Shown: piece by piece, positions 24,586-37,919 of the stretch
How positions within the stretch are numbered: the first letter of the stretch is position 1
How the letters are laid out: every line of letters begins with the position of its first letter
NCBI GenBank assembly: GCA_030407085.1
Contig: CM059587.1
Location: 35,189,001-35,253,000 of the forward strand
Direction of reading: 5' to 3'
DNA length: 64,000 bases
Origin: Trichopria drosophilae
Taxonomy: Eukaryota > Arthropoda > Insecta > Hymenoptera > Diapriidae
The notes under the pieces: generated by a model
Databases searched by the model: none
What the model was told of the DNA's origin: nothing
Seen by the model: only the letters and a program-made list of their open reading frames with translations
Position numbers and translations under genes: made by a program

Positions 24586-27500
24586 TTTAACCCAATGGAC
24601 AATTTTTCGTGGTCGACACCAAGGGCGGTATTTTATATGAAACCGGATTTAAAAAAAAATCGGAACCAATTACATCTTACGTGAAATTGATCGAGCTTTC
24701 CGAATCTGCCGTTAAAAAATCAATCGAGCCCATTCGCAAAAAATTATGCTTGGTTTTTCACAAAAATTTTTTCACTGATAAATATTATTTAATTGGAATT
24801 CTCATGTCGGAAACAGTTAAGGAGATCATTGGTCGGTGAAAATATCGCGTCCACGAACCTTTAATTCTGAAATGTGCATGATAGCATTTTCAAAGTAAAG
24901 TTGGAAACTTCCGAAATGGCAGCTAAAACTCGAAAATATCAGCGAAAAGCTCCGAAATTTTTTATTCTTAAAAAAAACGTCGATATAATTTCTACTTAAA
25001 CCCAAGTGTTCTCAAATTTGAAGAAAAATATATATGACAATAAATGTAGATGTGTTATAACTCATTATCAAACGTGTTGAATAGGTTCTGATATTTTGTA
25101 CAGTTTTAAACGGCTGTGCCTATTTCGTATAGATGATTGTATTTGCATAATTGTACACCATTATTAAAAAATGAACATACTTGATCCTGATCATTGCGGC
25201 CTAAAATTTAGATAGGGGAAGTATAGGGGCAAAATGGGATTTTAGCATTTCGCCATATTAGAACATTTGTTTTGTGTTTGTTTGTATTATTGTTTGTAGT
25301 ATTTACCAACCGTTAGAGCATGACCTAGGAGGACGAAGCCAATTTGTAAATTTAGACATATTTTTAATGAACTAGTAAGTGTCAATAAATTAAGTGTAAT
25401 TAAAATCTAAATTGTCTGACTTGATAGGCTTCTCTTACACTCAATTTTCATTTTCAATTTGTTTCATTTGGGGTTGAGGATGATTTTTTACGACGCGTTT
25501 AAAAAAGTTCTGTTTTTGGGCAAAGTGGGATGTGTTCCGTTTTAATGTAGGTTCACAGAGATACGTAAGAGTTCTCTTTCCTTTCTCTCTCTCTCGCTCT
25601 CTATGTCTCTCTGTTTTGACATTAAGAAAATATTTTTCCTTTATGCCATTTTGCATTATTTTCATTCAAACCTTTCCAGAAGTCATTTTAACGACCCATC
25701 CCACGTTGCCTCTGAATTTTCAGATTTCTCAAAACAAAATTTTTTCGAAAAATTGAAATTTTGGGTGTAAAACAGATATTTAATCTTACATTCGTTTCAT
25801 AAAATATTAGTTGAGGCCTAAATAAGGGTTTCTATACCGTACATAACCATTCTTATGCCGCATATTTTTTGTACACGAGTTTTTCCAAAACCATATCCCA
25901 CTTCGCCCCTATTTCCCCTATATACATTCAAAATTATACATTATAATTTTTGCATAATTATTAATGAAATTTATCAAAAAATATGGTTTCTACATTACTG
26001 TAATTGTGAATCATGCATGGCAATTTCCAAAACATTTTTTCCTCGGGTAGGTCATTACGACATTAACTTGGTTATAAAGGCTAGCTTATGCTGGCAGTGA
26101 CCTACATTTCCCACGTTTGACATTTGGAGACACTGTGATGAAACTAGGATTGTCAATGGGATGCGTCTTGAACTACCTTCAGGTCGGTCACTTTCGCATG
26201 GACCTTTTCCCAGGAAATCTTTGTCATAAAGCGAAGAAAAGCGAAAGAGAAATAATAGTCGGTTTTTCAAAGTTGTCGGAAGAACGGTGTACTATAAAAG
26301 CGGTCCCTTTCCTCCGTTTTCTATGTCAAGTCTGAATTTATTGCAGGACAGAACCGAGAGAAGAAGCAACGGATGCATTTTCATCCCGGGAAGCGGCGAC
26401 CATCCGCGAAATAATTGTCTTAGCAAAAAAGCACCGATTACAAAACTAAGGGAAACAGGAAATAACAGTATTTTTATATTGGGTTCGCGAGAATCGCGGA
26501 TATTTCTGAAGGATCGCTAAAAAAAAAGTCGACGCGTCGAGGGTTAAATACGAGTACGTGACGTTTCAATCGATTATGTATGCACGAGCCGTGAATTATA
26601 AAACGAAGGCAGAAAAGGAAATGGAAGGACAAAGCCGGCTGCTAGTAAACGAGGACCTTGGCTTTTCAGCTTTGTAAATGGAACGCGTCCAATCGATACG
26701 TACTCGCGTCTGCTTCCTCGAATTCAGTGTCGAGAGTCTTGCACGCGAAACTCGACAGATTACGAGGCACTCCGCTTTCTACGTCATTATCGTAAATCGC
26801 CCAAAGCTTCACGCATCATCGAATCGCTGATTTTGGCAAAGTTTGAACGAGGTGGACCAGTGTGGAAGACAAATACCGGTGGATGTCACTCCAAAGTGAC
26901 TTTATGTCGATCACGGGGAGAATAGGTGACCGCATTTGAGGACTTCCATGCAAAAAGTTTTTCCAAATTTTCAAAAGTGCTCGGATCAAAAAAATAAAAA
27001 TTGATGTTTGCAGGGAATTTAGATACGCATCTTTTTTTCCTAAGACAAAAATGTCCAAATTTTATAGTTTTTTAAATAAACATAAAAAATATTATTTTAA
27101 TTTCATACAAAATTTCAATATTTTGTCAGTTCAACTTACGGTAGTGAATTCATTTTTGCGAATTTGGGAATGGAAAAAATGCCGAATTGAACGCAAGAGT
27201 TTTCTGCATCTAACGCAATAAGAAAAATTGAAAAAACTTATAAAACAAAAAAGTTATGAAGTTTTGCCCGCGAATTTTTGATAAACGTGTTTTGAGACAT
27301 TCCAGCGCTTCGTTTAACGGGAAAATTTTAAGTCACGAAAAAGTTCCAGTGAGAAAGTTTTTTATTAGGGTCTGTTACAGTCTTCTGGAAAATTTCATGT
27401 TCATTCAAGTTATAGTCTTTAAGTTACGCAGGTTTAAGTTGCTAACAACAAGCGCAACGGCCTCATTTTACGGAGTCGCGGAGAAACGTTTTCATAGAAA

Positions 27501-27822
27501 ATATCGGTTACTATTAAAATCATAACAATGTTATCAGTCATGGAATTTATTAAAAAATATAAAATGTCGATTATATGTTGGAACTTAAAATATAAGTTAT
27601 TGTCGCGATAAATGTTAATGCCGGCATCAGTTATAGTTGTGACCGACACTTGAATATTCTATGCGATAACTTATTTTTTTTGGTGATCGACACACAATTA
27701 CCATTACAAAGATATTATCATTCCTGGTTTCAGTTATTGTTATGTAAGATGTTCGCTAGCCACCACATATTGACAACATCACATTTCAATTTGTCTCCCA
27801 TTAGGGGGTGGGGGGCTGAATA
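24586..27822. other. Non-coding stretch, AT-rich with a CpG-richer patch
   Basis: A CT-rich tract lies at about 25575-25615. The patch 26280-26820 is richer in G+C and CpG, and contains TATAAAAG at 26293-26300. No frame in it has a recognisable domain. Otherwise I see no gene. Confidence 0.4.
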
Positions 27823-28956
27823 TTAACCCTTTTCATGCCAAAAGGCCCCAATTATTTTGTGATTTTCAAGTTCATTTATCTGTGTTATGATAAGCAGAAC
27901 ATTTTCAAAACCATATTTTCTTATGTACTTTTCATCCGTATTTTTCAAATCTGCTATTAGTTGTTTTTCATTTCTTCAAAATGGGGACTAGTTTATAAAA
28001 AACGTTATTTTTAAAATTTTTGTATTTGTTTAACGGACTGACTAATAACGTTCCCGTTGTCAGATCGGTACAAGCGTCTAGATCCTGTGGAATAATAACC
28101 ACAACTAAAATTTAAGCGACCCAGGATGTCAAAATTCAAAATGGCCGATCCAATATGGCGGTTTCTACACGCACTTTGTACGCTTTTGGTTTATTTTATG
28201 TTATTATATTTATCTCAGTTTGATGTAGATTATGCAAGAAAATAGAATATTTTCAGCCATTTTGAATTCCATATCATCTTGTATTGTTATTTTCTGGCAT
28301 AAACGATATCAAACTGAGATATACATAACAAAACTCTTCAAAAAGTAAGCGTCAGGGACTAATAATATAAAAAAAATGAAAAAACATTAAAGATGCGTGT
28401 AAAAACTGCCATATTGGATAGGCCATTTTGAATTTTGACATTCTGCGTCGCTTAAATTTTAATTATGGTGATTATTCCACAGGATCTAGACACTTGTACC
28501 GATTCGACAATGGGAACATTATTAACCAGTGCGTTAAACAAATAAAAAAATTTAAATAATCACGTTTTTTGGAAATTAGCCGCCATTTTGAAAAAGCTAA
28601 ACATCATGGAATAAAACTATTAACAGATTTGAAAAGTATAGACAAAAATACGTCAGAAAAAATGGTTTTGAAATTTGTTTGCTTATCATTACACAGATAA
28701 ATATTATGATACTGAAGTTGGCAGTCACATTTCAGCAGCCAGATCATGAAATTCATTTTTCTTATTTTATATTGAAAAAAATTGAGTTTACTATTTCGAT
28801 TAACTGTTGAAAATAAATTGATTTCCAGGTTTTGAAAATTTTTTAAATTCAAATGATATACGATTTCTGTCAATGTGGCTGCTAACTTCAGTGTCATATA
28901 AATATTCACTTGAAAAATATTACAAAATTATGGACGTTTGGCATGAAAAGGGTTAA
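27823..28956. mobile_element. TTAA-bounded palindromic piggyBac-type MITE, family P2
   Basis: TTAA at 27823-27826 and 28953-28956 encloses ends CCCTTTTCATGCCAAA on both sides in inverted orientation. A second inverted pair carries ACAGATCGGTACAAGCGTCTA-like sequence (about 28058-28165) against its inverse (about 28405-28515), with CAAAATGGCCGATCC and CAATATGGCGG words. A third pair surrounds TATCTCAGTTTGATG/CATCAAACTGAGATA-like words at about 28208 and 28308. There is no coding sequence. Confidence 0.8.
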
Positions 28957-28984
28957 AAAGAAAAATTGAATTAAAAAATGTCCC

Positions 28985-29045
28985 TTCTTGGATTCGAACC
29001 CGAGACTAGCGATCTTAAAGGTAGCGTCTAACCGGCGAGTCACGT
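28985..29045 (-). repeat. Degenerate tRNA-like segment
   Basis: On the minus strand GGTTCGAATCC (28990-29000 in plus coordinates) is a perfect B box. The A-box region, TGACTCGCCGG, is weaker. Spacing is tRNA-like. It lies 29 bases beyond the TTAA end of the P2 element. Confidence 0.4.
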
Positions 29046-29279
29046 TATGTTTTAAAGGTTCGATTTCGAGTTTGAAGCCAAAATGAGAATGAAATTGTTG
29101 TTGACTGACAGAATAACATTCAAAATGGTGGTCACCAAATGTTCATGACCATAAGGTTTGGTATTTATCGATATTTTCGATGATAATTTTGTGAACGATG
29201 ACGGACGATATTGCACCAGGATTGAATAAGATCCAGTCATGCTGCGAAGCCTGGCATCGAATTTATTAATTTTTATCGT

Positions 29280-30000
29280 GTGCTGACATTAATTCCCCGC
29301 CGAGACGAGGCTCACGAATGCGGCACACGCGATACCGTCGTAAAATCTTCATTGGCTTCATGCGATAATCTGACGAGTTCCAAAAATTGAATTTAAACGC
29401 TTCCCGGTATGCTTGTAATAAAAATAATCGACTCGAGAGAGAGAGAGAGAGAGAGACAGAAAAAAAGGCGACGACTGTGGATTTGAAGCAGGTCGTAAGT
29501 TGGCCCGTTATCGTCCGGACTTAAAAGCAGTTGTTATCCTCGCCTTTTGGTATCGTCATTTCATCCAGACACCTCGAAGGCTGTTGTCATCATCCTTATC
29601 GGTGGCAAATACACTTGGTTCGCGGACGCGATATTTGCCGGAATCATTCCGCGAATTCGTTCAAGGCCGAGGCAACCCTCGGTGCCCGTAAAAAAACATT
29701 CTTGCGCGTTTTTGACTGAAACGGTGCACGCATTCTTCTACGAATCGACCAGCGACGCTTTTTACGTTTTCTCAGTAAACACACGTTGCGGATATATACG
29801 CGAACCGACGACTTGGTGACCTGCGACGCCACCGAGGTCGCCGATCAACCGAGTCACTTTGCGAAAAAACAAAAATTTACAAAGTAGCGTAACGCTTGGG
29901 ATTATTGCATTCGCCGATCCGAGAGGACAGTCGGTGTTATTTCCGTTGACTTTCGACGCCACTTTTTATTCCGGAACGTTGGAAATTCCGACTGACTTTG
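29280..30000. other. CpG-rich island, possible regulatory region or exon
   Basis: Composition changes abruptly to balanced, CpG-rich sequence. Frames of 60-90 codons stay open in several frames on both strands at once, which reflects base composition more than coding. I recognise no protein. Confidence 0.35.
29435..29456. repeat. (GA)11 microsatellite
   Basis: Eleven uninterrupted GA units stand immediately before a GC-rich patch. In insects, GA tracts are binding sites for GAGA-factor-type proteins and often mark promoters. That role here is inference. Confidence 0.9.
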
Positions 30001-30295
30001 GCGGATGTGAGAAATTTTTTGGAACGATGATCTTGAGGTTTTTTAAAATGTATGAAGTGTACACAGCTATTCTCAAAGGGTCATAGGTCTGACCAAAATG
30101 TGGAGAAAAACGGCATTTTTGTACAACTATTTAGCTTCAAAATTTGCAAACCGCGAGTATAGGTGATTTACAATTTTTAGAGCGATTTTTGTTATTACCG
30201 GCGACAATTGACATCATTTTTCACATAACCTCAAGGTTTCAGAAAAAAATCGAAGAAACCGAGTTTTTTGTTTTTAATTTTTTTCGCGCTCAAAA

Positions 30296-30455
30296 TCTTT
30301 CGATACAAGGGCGGATGCGTAAAGAACTTTACACGCACACACGTGTGCCGAAATATTGTTTACGTACGGCTTTTTCGTGCGTAAAGTATAATCGAGTGCG
30401 TAAAGTTTACTTTACGTACAAGTTTACTTTACACACCGAAAAGACGTACATAAAT
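30296..30455 (-). mobile_element. Family C element inserted in foldback arm
   Basis: The right arm of the host foldback reads continuously across the point where the left arm holds this extra block. The block begins TTCGATACAAGGGCGGATGC. Its reverse complement matches the family C end at 15855 (CCCTTGTATCGAAA). The interior repeats CGTAAAGT/ACTTTACG words that fold into several small hairpins. Confidence 0.6.
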
Positions 30456-31080
30456 GATTTTTTTTCTTGAAATTTTTAGAAGACTTACCTTTTTTTGTCC
30501 CGAATAAGCTGCATTTTTGTTGAATAATAATATTTATTCGTTTCTATTTTATTCATTAAAAACCGATAAAAAAAACATATTTTCCAGTAAAAAATCTAAT
30601 ATTAAAATTTAGATAATGGAGCTTTATTTAATGGAATTTGTTCGTTGAAATGTCTACTTTCAGATGATAAATGAATCAATTTGCATTTCATATACAAAAA
30701 GTGCAAAAAACACGAAAATCTAAAAAACTAGATTTTTATTTATTTATTAACTGATCAAATATACAACGTAATTACACAGTAAAACAAATTACGTAATAAA
30801 ACCAATTTTACAATAACAGAATTATACTGGTTTCTTTCTTTTACATATTAGTGTTGAAAATTAAATTAATATTGATGGTGAAAATCGAATTTTTTAGTTT
30901 TTCGAGGTTTTTGACACTTTCTTGTATAGAAATGTAAATTGATTCATATACCACCTGAAAGTAGATATTTCAACGAACAAATTCTATTAAATAAAGTTCC
31001 ATTCTCTACTGTTGTGACATTAGATTTTTCACTGGAAAATATAGGTATTTTATCGGTTTTTAATCAATAAAAGAAGAAAC

Positions 31081-31082
<2 letters not shown>

Positions 31083-31160
<78 letters not shown>
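31083..31160. repeat. (AT)n microsatellite, about 78 bp
   Basis: This is an uninterrupted AT dinucleotide run inside the right arm of the foldback element. The left arm has only a short AATAATAATATTTATT at the matching place, so the tract expanded after the arms formed. Confidence 0.9.
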
Positions 31161-31165
<5 letters not shown>

Positions 31166-31834
31166 CTCAACAAATTGCAGCTTATTCGGTATAAAAAAAA
31201 GGTAAGTCTCCTAAAAATTTCAAGAAAAAAAAATCATTTTTGAGTGCAAACAAATTTTAAAACAAAAAACACATTTTTTCAGAAACTTTGAGGTTATGTG
31301 AAAAATGATGTATACAAAAATTGTAAATCTTTTTTATACCTACAACATTCCCATAAAACATTTGTCGATTGTAGGTCAATTGTCGCCGGTAATAACGAAA
31401 AATCGCTGTAAGAATTGTAAATCACCTTTAGAGAAAACGATCAGTTAGGATTTCGTGGTTTGCAAATTTTTAAGCTTAATGGTTGTAGAAATAAAGCCGT
31501 GAAAGCCGTTTTTCTCCACATTTTTGTCAGACCTATGACTTTTTGAGGATAGCTGTGTGTAATAAAGTTTGTTATGTTGGACTTGGTTTTTAAATGTTAT
31601 ACAATTAATTGGTCATTGAAATTCTACTTTGAAAAATGCACAAAAAAGCATCTGCACAGAAAATAATTTTGAAGGAAAATTTACTCAATTTATTCGTTTG
31701 TTAATTTGTTTTATTTCCTTATTTTACACGGTTACAGTTTCGCAGAAACAGAGATAAACAAACATAAACATACAGTCATTCGATTTTCTTCGAATTTTTT
31801 GACACTTGAAAATGAAATATAAAGAAAAAAGTTT

Positions 31835-31920
31835 CGACTCCGACAGAGAGTCGAACCTGGGACCGACCAGCAACTGCTCCAAGTTTACGTCTTGACACCC
31901 TCGGCTAGTAGAACTACATA
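31835..31920 (-). repeat. Degenerate tRNA-like segment, same family as 52499
   Basis: On the minus strand, TAGCCGAGGGT (A box) and GGTTCGACTCT (B box) are followed by CTGTCGGAGTCG. The segment at 52499-52572 has GGTTCGAATCTCCGTCGGAG at the same place. The shared acceptor-side sequence points to one dispersed tRNA-derived family. Confidence 0.5.
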
Positions 31921-34900
31921 TTGCCACGATAAATAAAGTAGAAATTGCGTCGTTCATTTTTTTTATGTACCTAGCCTAGAGAAAGTTTTCATTAATTTTC
32001 ATGATCAGTGTTAACGAACTTTATTGTAACTTAGAAAATGTCCGACCGTGTTCAATAATTATTAAGACCACCGCAACAAATTTTTCACAAATTTTTATAA
32101 CGAATTTTCAATATCTATGAAGGACTTAAATTTGTTGTTAGTTGCTTGACTATATTCTCATATCTTTTCTTTAGTAATGCATTCTTCTTCGCTTTATTCC
32201 AATAGTTTGACCACATAGTCAACAGTTGCTGTAACTTTCAGTTCTCACAAACAATAAAAGTCGGGATTTTTTTGAATGTATTGGCCCAGATTAGATCTGA
32301 TTGGGTTTTGCAGTTGATCGATACTAAAATGATAAGTTTCGGCAGTAGTTGACAGAGTTTCCGGCCTGAACCTTTTTTTCATGATCATTCTTCTTCGAAT
32401 TAATTATTTATATTATACCTTTACTAATGTGACCAAGGGATGGTAAACATACCATTTAACAGAAATGTACATTTTAAGAATTTTTCACTTCTAGTATGGC
32501 CATCGTTTTTCTAGAAATGAAGTAATTTTTCATTAGGTTTAGGGCTGCAATAGCGTAAAAACTTATTCGAAAAATGTATTTATATATATATCGAAGCTAA
32601 AATGTCAGTATTTCGTAATTAATTTCAAATATTATGGGGAAAGATTAAGAAAATATTTCAAATTTACATGACGCCAATTATTTTCGAAAAAGTTATTTTT
32701 CAAACGCAATTTTTATATTAGTTTTTCGACTTTTTGGTCCTGAATCTCCTCTGAACGTTAAACTACCTGTAGCATTTAGAAATGTATTGAAATAACAGTA
32801 TCCGGAAAAATCAAGAAAATTAGAATAATTCGAAAAAATCCTCAATAATGTTGAATGTAGTTGGTAATATTTCAAAAATTATTTTTATATGATATTGAAA
32901 TTATTTAATGATCTTGTGTCTTTAAGAACAAATTTGAAAAGAAACTTTTAAAAGTATCTCTTATATTTCGAAATAATTGTAAGCGTATTGAAACTCGAAA
33001 TGGTGGAATCAAAATGACAAATAAAAATTTATTATTATTATATGAAAAAATGACATTCAGATTTTTATGGATAAATGGGATTTCACTAATTACAATATTT
33101 CTTTTATGGAGTATAAGAAATCGGTTAAAAAGATACGGGACTGTAACTGGTAAAAGACACTTTCTCAGTGTATATAAACATTCAACGCGTTGTTACGTTT
33201 TTCTTTTCATAGATGTCGTGTTTATCGAAAGTCTATGAAATTGGTTGCGCTTTCAATATATAAAACCATTTTTTTTTAATATTAGATGTCTTCCGGGACA
33301 GTAGTACAGTTCTCCTTTGTTGAGGACTTAAGTGTATTCAAATATAAAGAAAGAATTGTCTCTATTGGTCAAAAATTTTTTCTTGAACTTTTGAATAATT
33401 TTTGTCAACTCTTCTTGAAGACATTACTAAAAGTTATTTAATAATTCTGGAGACAGGAACATACTTTTACTAACTTATTCTGAAGTTTATAACTCTTGAT
33501 CAAATTAATCTTTATCATTAAATCAATTGATAATGGACAGTTTAAATCTTCACTTTGTCCGTAAACCTTTAAACAATATGGTGAATAGTATAATATAATA
33601 TTGATATTATGTATTACGCCTTAATTAAAAAATAGACATTTTCAGAATAACTAAAAGCTGGACTAAAAGATATTTTCTATTAATACCATAATGTTTATGA
33701 CATTATCTAAACATTATTAAAAATGAATTGATCTTTTAGTTGTTATTTTGTTTAATATTGTATAAGATTATTAAAAGTTATTTGATCAAGACAAAATAAG
33801 TTATTTGGATATCAATATTAATACATTTAATAAGAGGCTCCAATCTGTAATGCCGTATATTTAAAATAAGAAATTGAATACCGTTTTTTTAATGCAAGGT
33901 ATTAATCACCTTAGCAAATGTGGTACTGATTTAAAATGTGGATATTTAAAGGTGATCATTTAAAAAATCTCCAATAAATATCCCGGACCGGTTGCTCAAA
34001 TGCACATACCTTTCTTTTCACCGACTATTATTAATTGAAATAATTTTGAAAAATAAAATTAAAAATATTGAAAAAATCGAATAAAAAACAGCATTTTGTT
34101 TCTTTTAAATTATATTGCAATCGTCTAATCTTCTAAAAAATAAACAAAACCAGTTAGTCAAATAACTACAATTACACATCTTTTAGAGACTTTTATCAAA
34201 TAGAATATCTTTAAAATAATAAAAAATCTAATAAAAATAAGAGTTTTATTAATTTTTCATGTCGATCATATTTTTAACAATATAATTTTGACTAAACCAA
34301 TATAGGGTAGTTCGAAAATTAAGTCTTTTAGAATTTGTTTAAAAGTGCCTTATTTTTCATACTAGTAAAAATTGATTTCATGAATTTAAAAAAATATCAT
34401 CAAATCTAGGTCAGATTCATATGTATTCAAGCGATTGGCTCGAATGTACGCGAAGAAATAAATAGAAACGTAAAATACATATTTCTTTAGATTACAGTCT
34501 GAGGAAAAGCCCTAGAGGGTTGACATTTTCAGATGAAGTTCCTTTTCCAATCTGAAAACTGAAAATGAAATCATTTTTCAAGGGCAAATAATGTTTTTTG
34601 GAAATCGCACATTTATTAATAAATTGAGTCGATGAAATGGAATCTTTTAAAATTTATAATTTTAATAGCATCGATTATATTAAAATACAATTGTATACAA
34701 ATTTACACATTTTTATACTTTTTTTTTGTTTTTCTTAACCATAAAAAAACTGAATTTCCAACCTTTAATATTTTTCTGTGTCAATAAAACAAAATACGTA
34801 TTGATTGTTTTTGAGAATTATAAAAATACGCCAAGTTTCATAAAAATAGGCCACTTATACTGGAGTAATATAGGTTTACTTGAAAGTGAAGATATGGGTT

Positions 34901-36384
34901 TTAAACAGAAATTTAGAGGATTCTTTAGAAAAATCCCCATCGATGAATACGGCTAATGACTACTAAACTATCATAGAGTTTAGAGTATAGAAAAAAAATT
35001 AAAGGTGTCAAGTAAATAAAATAATCATAAATCATGATTGCTAAGGTCGATAAATTAATTTCTAATCAAATTTCCTTAGAAGAGATTTCGTTATATTGAC
35101 TGTCGAATATTATCACCCATATGAAAACGAAACCGACTACTCTAAGCGCATTCAGTGTATGCTTTCTGAGACAAATATTTTGAACGGTTTACTAATAACA
35201 TAATCGCTTAGTGACGTAACATGATAGGAATTGTCGGTCTAATTGAAACTATCAGAAAGATCTATTTTTTGTTTTAGAAACCATGTCAGAAAGTAAATAT
35301 CAAAAGATCTAACAAAGCTTGATGATTTATAACCTCAAATATGAGTTTAAAACAAACTATTGAACAAAATATTCAAGAATTGCTGTATTATATTTTTTAA
35401 TTCATGCTTAACACCTTTCATCAAGTTTTTCGAATAAAAACAGCAAAAACAAAAAATACATGATTTTCAATCTTAAATTATTAGTTTTTCCTTAGAAGCA
35501 CCAAGTGACGTTCTAAAGCGTAACGTAAAGTAGCGCACAGTCAACTATCATTTTTTATTATGAATTGTATTTTTATTAACAATACACTGCAGATGTAAAT
35601 TAAACCGTCACCATGATGCATATTATCTCAGAATACATCGATAAAAGAGGTTGGAAATTTTATAGAAGAAAATTAAATAACTCACTTACGTACTATTTTG
35701 TAGAATCAATAAACGCATAATAATTGGGGTCGATGAGGGCTGGCACTTGTAAATAAGGGGAATTCCAGGCCACGTGGACTACCGGAATTTACGACTTGGA
35801 AGTATTCACTCGACGGAAATTAAATTGCCGAGAAAAATAAAATGTAAACAAAGATTTTTTTGTTAAACTGTTAAACTGTTAACAAGTATTAGGATTAAGC
35901 TTTGGGGACTTTCTACACTATACAAACTTTCCAAACAATTCTAGAAAAATAGCTTATCCTAATTTAAAATATTTACACTAAAATGTGGACCGAATGAGTC
36001 CTCAGAAGAAGAAGGCACCTAAGTAACTACAGGTAACTTAATTTTTCTTGTATTTCAATTTGTTGAAAATTTTGTAGGACGTCGAAAAGGCAAAATATTG
36101 ATTCTAAAGCTTGAGTAGTTTTTTCGAATGTATACGTTTTCGCACAAGGTAATTGAAAAATATAACAATGGATATGCGAAATGTAACCGATTAAGGGAAC
36201 TGAAAATTAACCTACCTACTGTGAATGAAAAGCGTAGAATGTACATCGATTACACATGCATTGAAAGAAGAAAACGATTCCAACTAACGTGAATTAAACT
36301 TCTCGATAACAGATAACAATAAAGCAATCATCGAATTAAAGTTTAATAGTTTTTTAAGAAAATACGGAAAATTGGTATATTACT
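31921..36384. other. Long AT-rich non-coding stretch
   Basis: I find no gene, RNA or well-defined repeat. All frames are under 80 codons and compositionally random. Confidence 0.5.
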
Positions 36385-36536
36385 AAGTTGCGTCCTAGAA
36401 ACGCTAGATGTCGCTCCAATTTAAAAGTGAATACTCGTAAACAAAATTTCCCGGTTACGCGTCCCAAGGTATACGAAATTCGTAGTCCTTTCACTTTCGG
36501 ATTAGAGCGACATCTAGCGTTTCTGGGGCACAACTT
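36385..36536. mobile_element. Short palindromic MITE, 152 bp
   Basis: Arms 36385-36427 and 36494-36536 are inverted copies. The left arm reads AAGTTGCGTCCTAGAAACGC and then TAGATGTCGCTC; the right arm is its inverse with few mismatches. TA-rich flanks make the target site uncertain. It lies 20 bases upstream of a TTAA element. Confidence 0.7.
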
Positions 36537-36556
36537 ATATATATATATAATATATA

Positions 36557-37783
36557 TTAACCCATTAATGCCCAAATGCACAGAAAGTTTACTGCAACTT
36601 CAACGCTTATTTTCAATATGAAATAAATTTCAAAAAAAAAAAAACTATCAGATTCTACCATTTTCAAGGCCGCTTTTTCGAATGGTAGTAAGAAAATTTG
36701 AAAAAAATTGAAATATATATTTTTTGGACATATATAGTAGTAAAACATGACTTTCTAGGATACATTTTTTTACAAATATCGAGTTTACGATACAATATCT
36801 TACTTCAAGTGAGCTAAAATATATTGCAAAGGTGTACTCGATAGTTGTACTTAATAGATACACTGGTGTATATTTGAAATTTTCTATGTCAGATTCAAAA
36901 TGGCCACTGCATTTACAAATTCATTTTCAAAATGTAAACATTTTTTTTCTTGAAAACTATGAACTTTAGAGAACATTTAAAAAGAACAATTGTGTTCTAG
37001 AATAAGTCGAAAGATACCCACGAATTTTTTCAGAATGCATTGGCACAACTTTTTATTTTTGAAAAATCGAAATTTTGAAAAAATTCATTTAAAAAAAAAC
37101 TGAAAAAATTTAAGAGTATTCTTTAACCAATTCTAAGACTTTTTGCTTTAAGGAAATTTTCTCTAAACTCTGTTTTCAAGAAAATTAATTATTAGTCTTG
37201 AAATCCATAAAAGTTTAATAACCTTTTATTTTGAAAACTATAGACTTTGACGCAAATATCCATAGAACGAAAATGTCTTAGAATTGGTTAAAGAATGCTC
37301 TTTACTAATTTCAAAATTTCGATTTTTCGAATTTTTCAAAAGTAAAAAATTGTGACAATACATTCTGAAAAAAATCGAGAGTATTCTTAGACTCGTTCCA
37401 GGAAATAATTGTTTTTATAAAAAGGTCCATAGTTTTCAAGAAAAAAAATGGTTAAATTTTGAAAAGTAATTTGTAAATGCAGTGGCCATTTTGAATCTGA
37501 TATCGAAAATTTCAAATATATATACCAGTGTATCTTTTAAGTACAACTATCGAGTGCCTCCTTGTAATTTATTTTAACTCACTAAAAGTAAGATTCCTAA
37601 AATTCATGTTTTTCTACTATATATGTCAAAATCATATATAAATTTCATTTTTTTTAAATTTTCTTACTACCATTCGAAAGAGCGGCCTTAAAGTTTTTAT
37701 TTTTTTTCGAAATTTATTTGATATTGAAAATAAGCGTTGAAGTTGCAGTAAACTTTCTGTGCATTTGGGTATTAATTGGTTAA
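36557..37783. mobile_element. TTAA-bounded palindromic piggyBac-type MITE, family P3
   Basis: TTAA at 36557-36560 and 37780-37783 bounds long inverted arms. The left arm reads CCCATTAATGCCCAAATGCA and continues CAGAAAGTTTACTGC; the right arm is the inverse with only a few differences for about 58 bases. More distant pairs include TCAAAATGGCCACTGC at about 36895 and its inverse at about 37480. Non-coding. Confidence 0.85.
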
Positions 37784-37919
37784 TGATACTTTTTGCTATA
37801 TGTTCTCGGAATTCCACAAAAAGATTTATAAAAATATTTTGCATTGAAATATTTAACCTAAGTATTATGGGCAGCATGTGTTGTTGTTTCAAACGGTATC
37901 ACGATAAATAAGTTCGGAG

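Larger units (their letters stand above)
30061..31558. mobile_element. 1.5-kb foldback element
   Basis: The left arm begins ACACAGCTATTCTCAAAGGG and TCATAGGTCTGACC. The right arm ends with GTCAGACCTATGACTTTTTG and AGGATAGCTGTGT. Arms pair inward through CCGGCGACAATTGAC, GGTTTCAGAAA, AGACTTACC, AATAAGCTGCA and AAATGTCTACTTTCAG, to about 30730 and 30895. The left arm is interrupted at about 30296-30455. The right arm carries an (AT)n tract at 31083-31160. No transposase is seen and target duplication was not resolved. Confidence 0.75.

Noticed and set aside
26816..27058. Region whose translations faintly recalled a transposase C-terminus
   Set aside because: The resemblance needed frame changes across stops and no catalytic motif could be placed.
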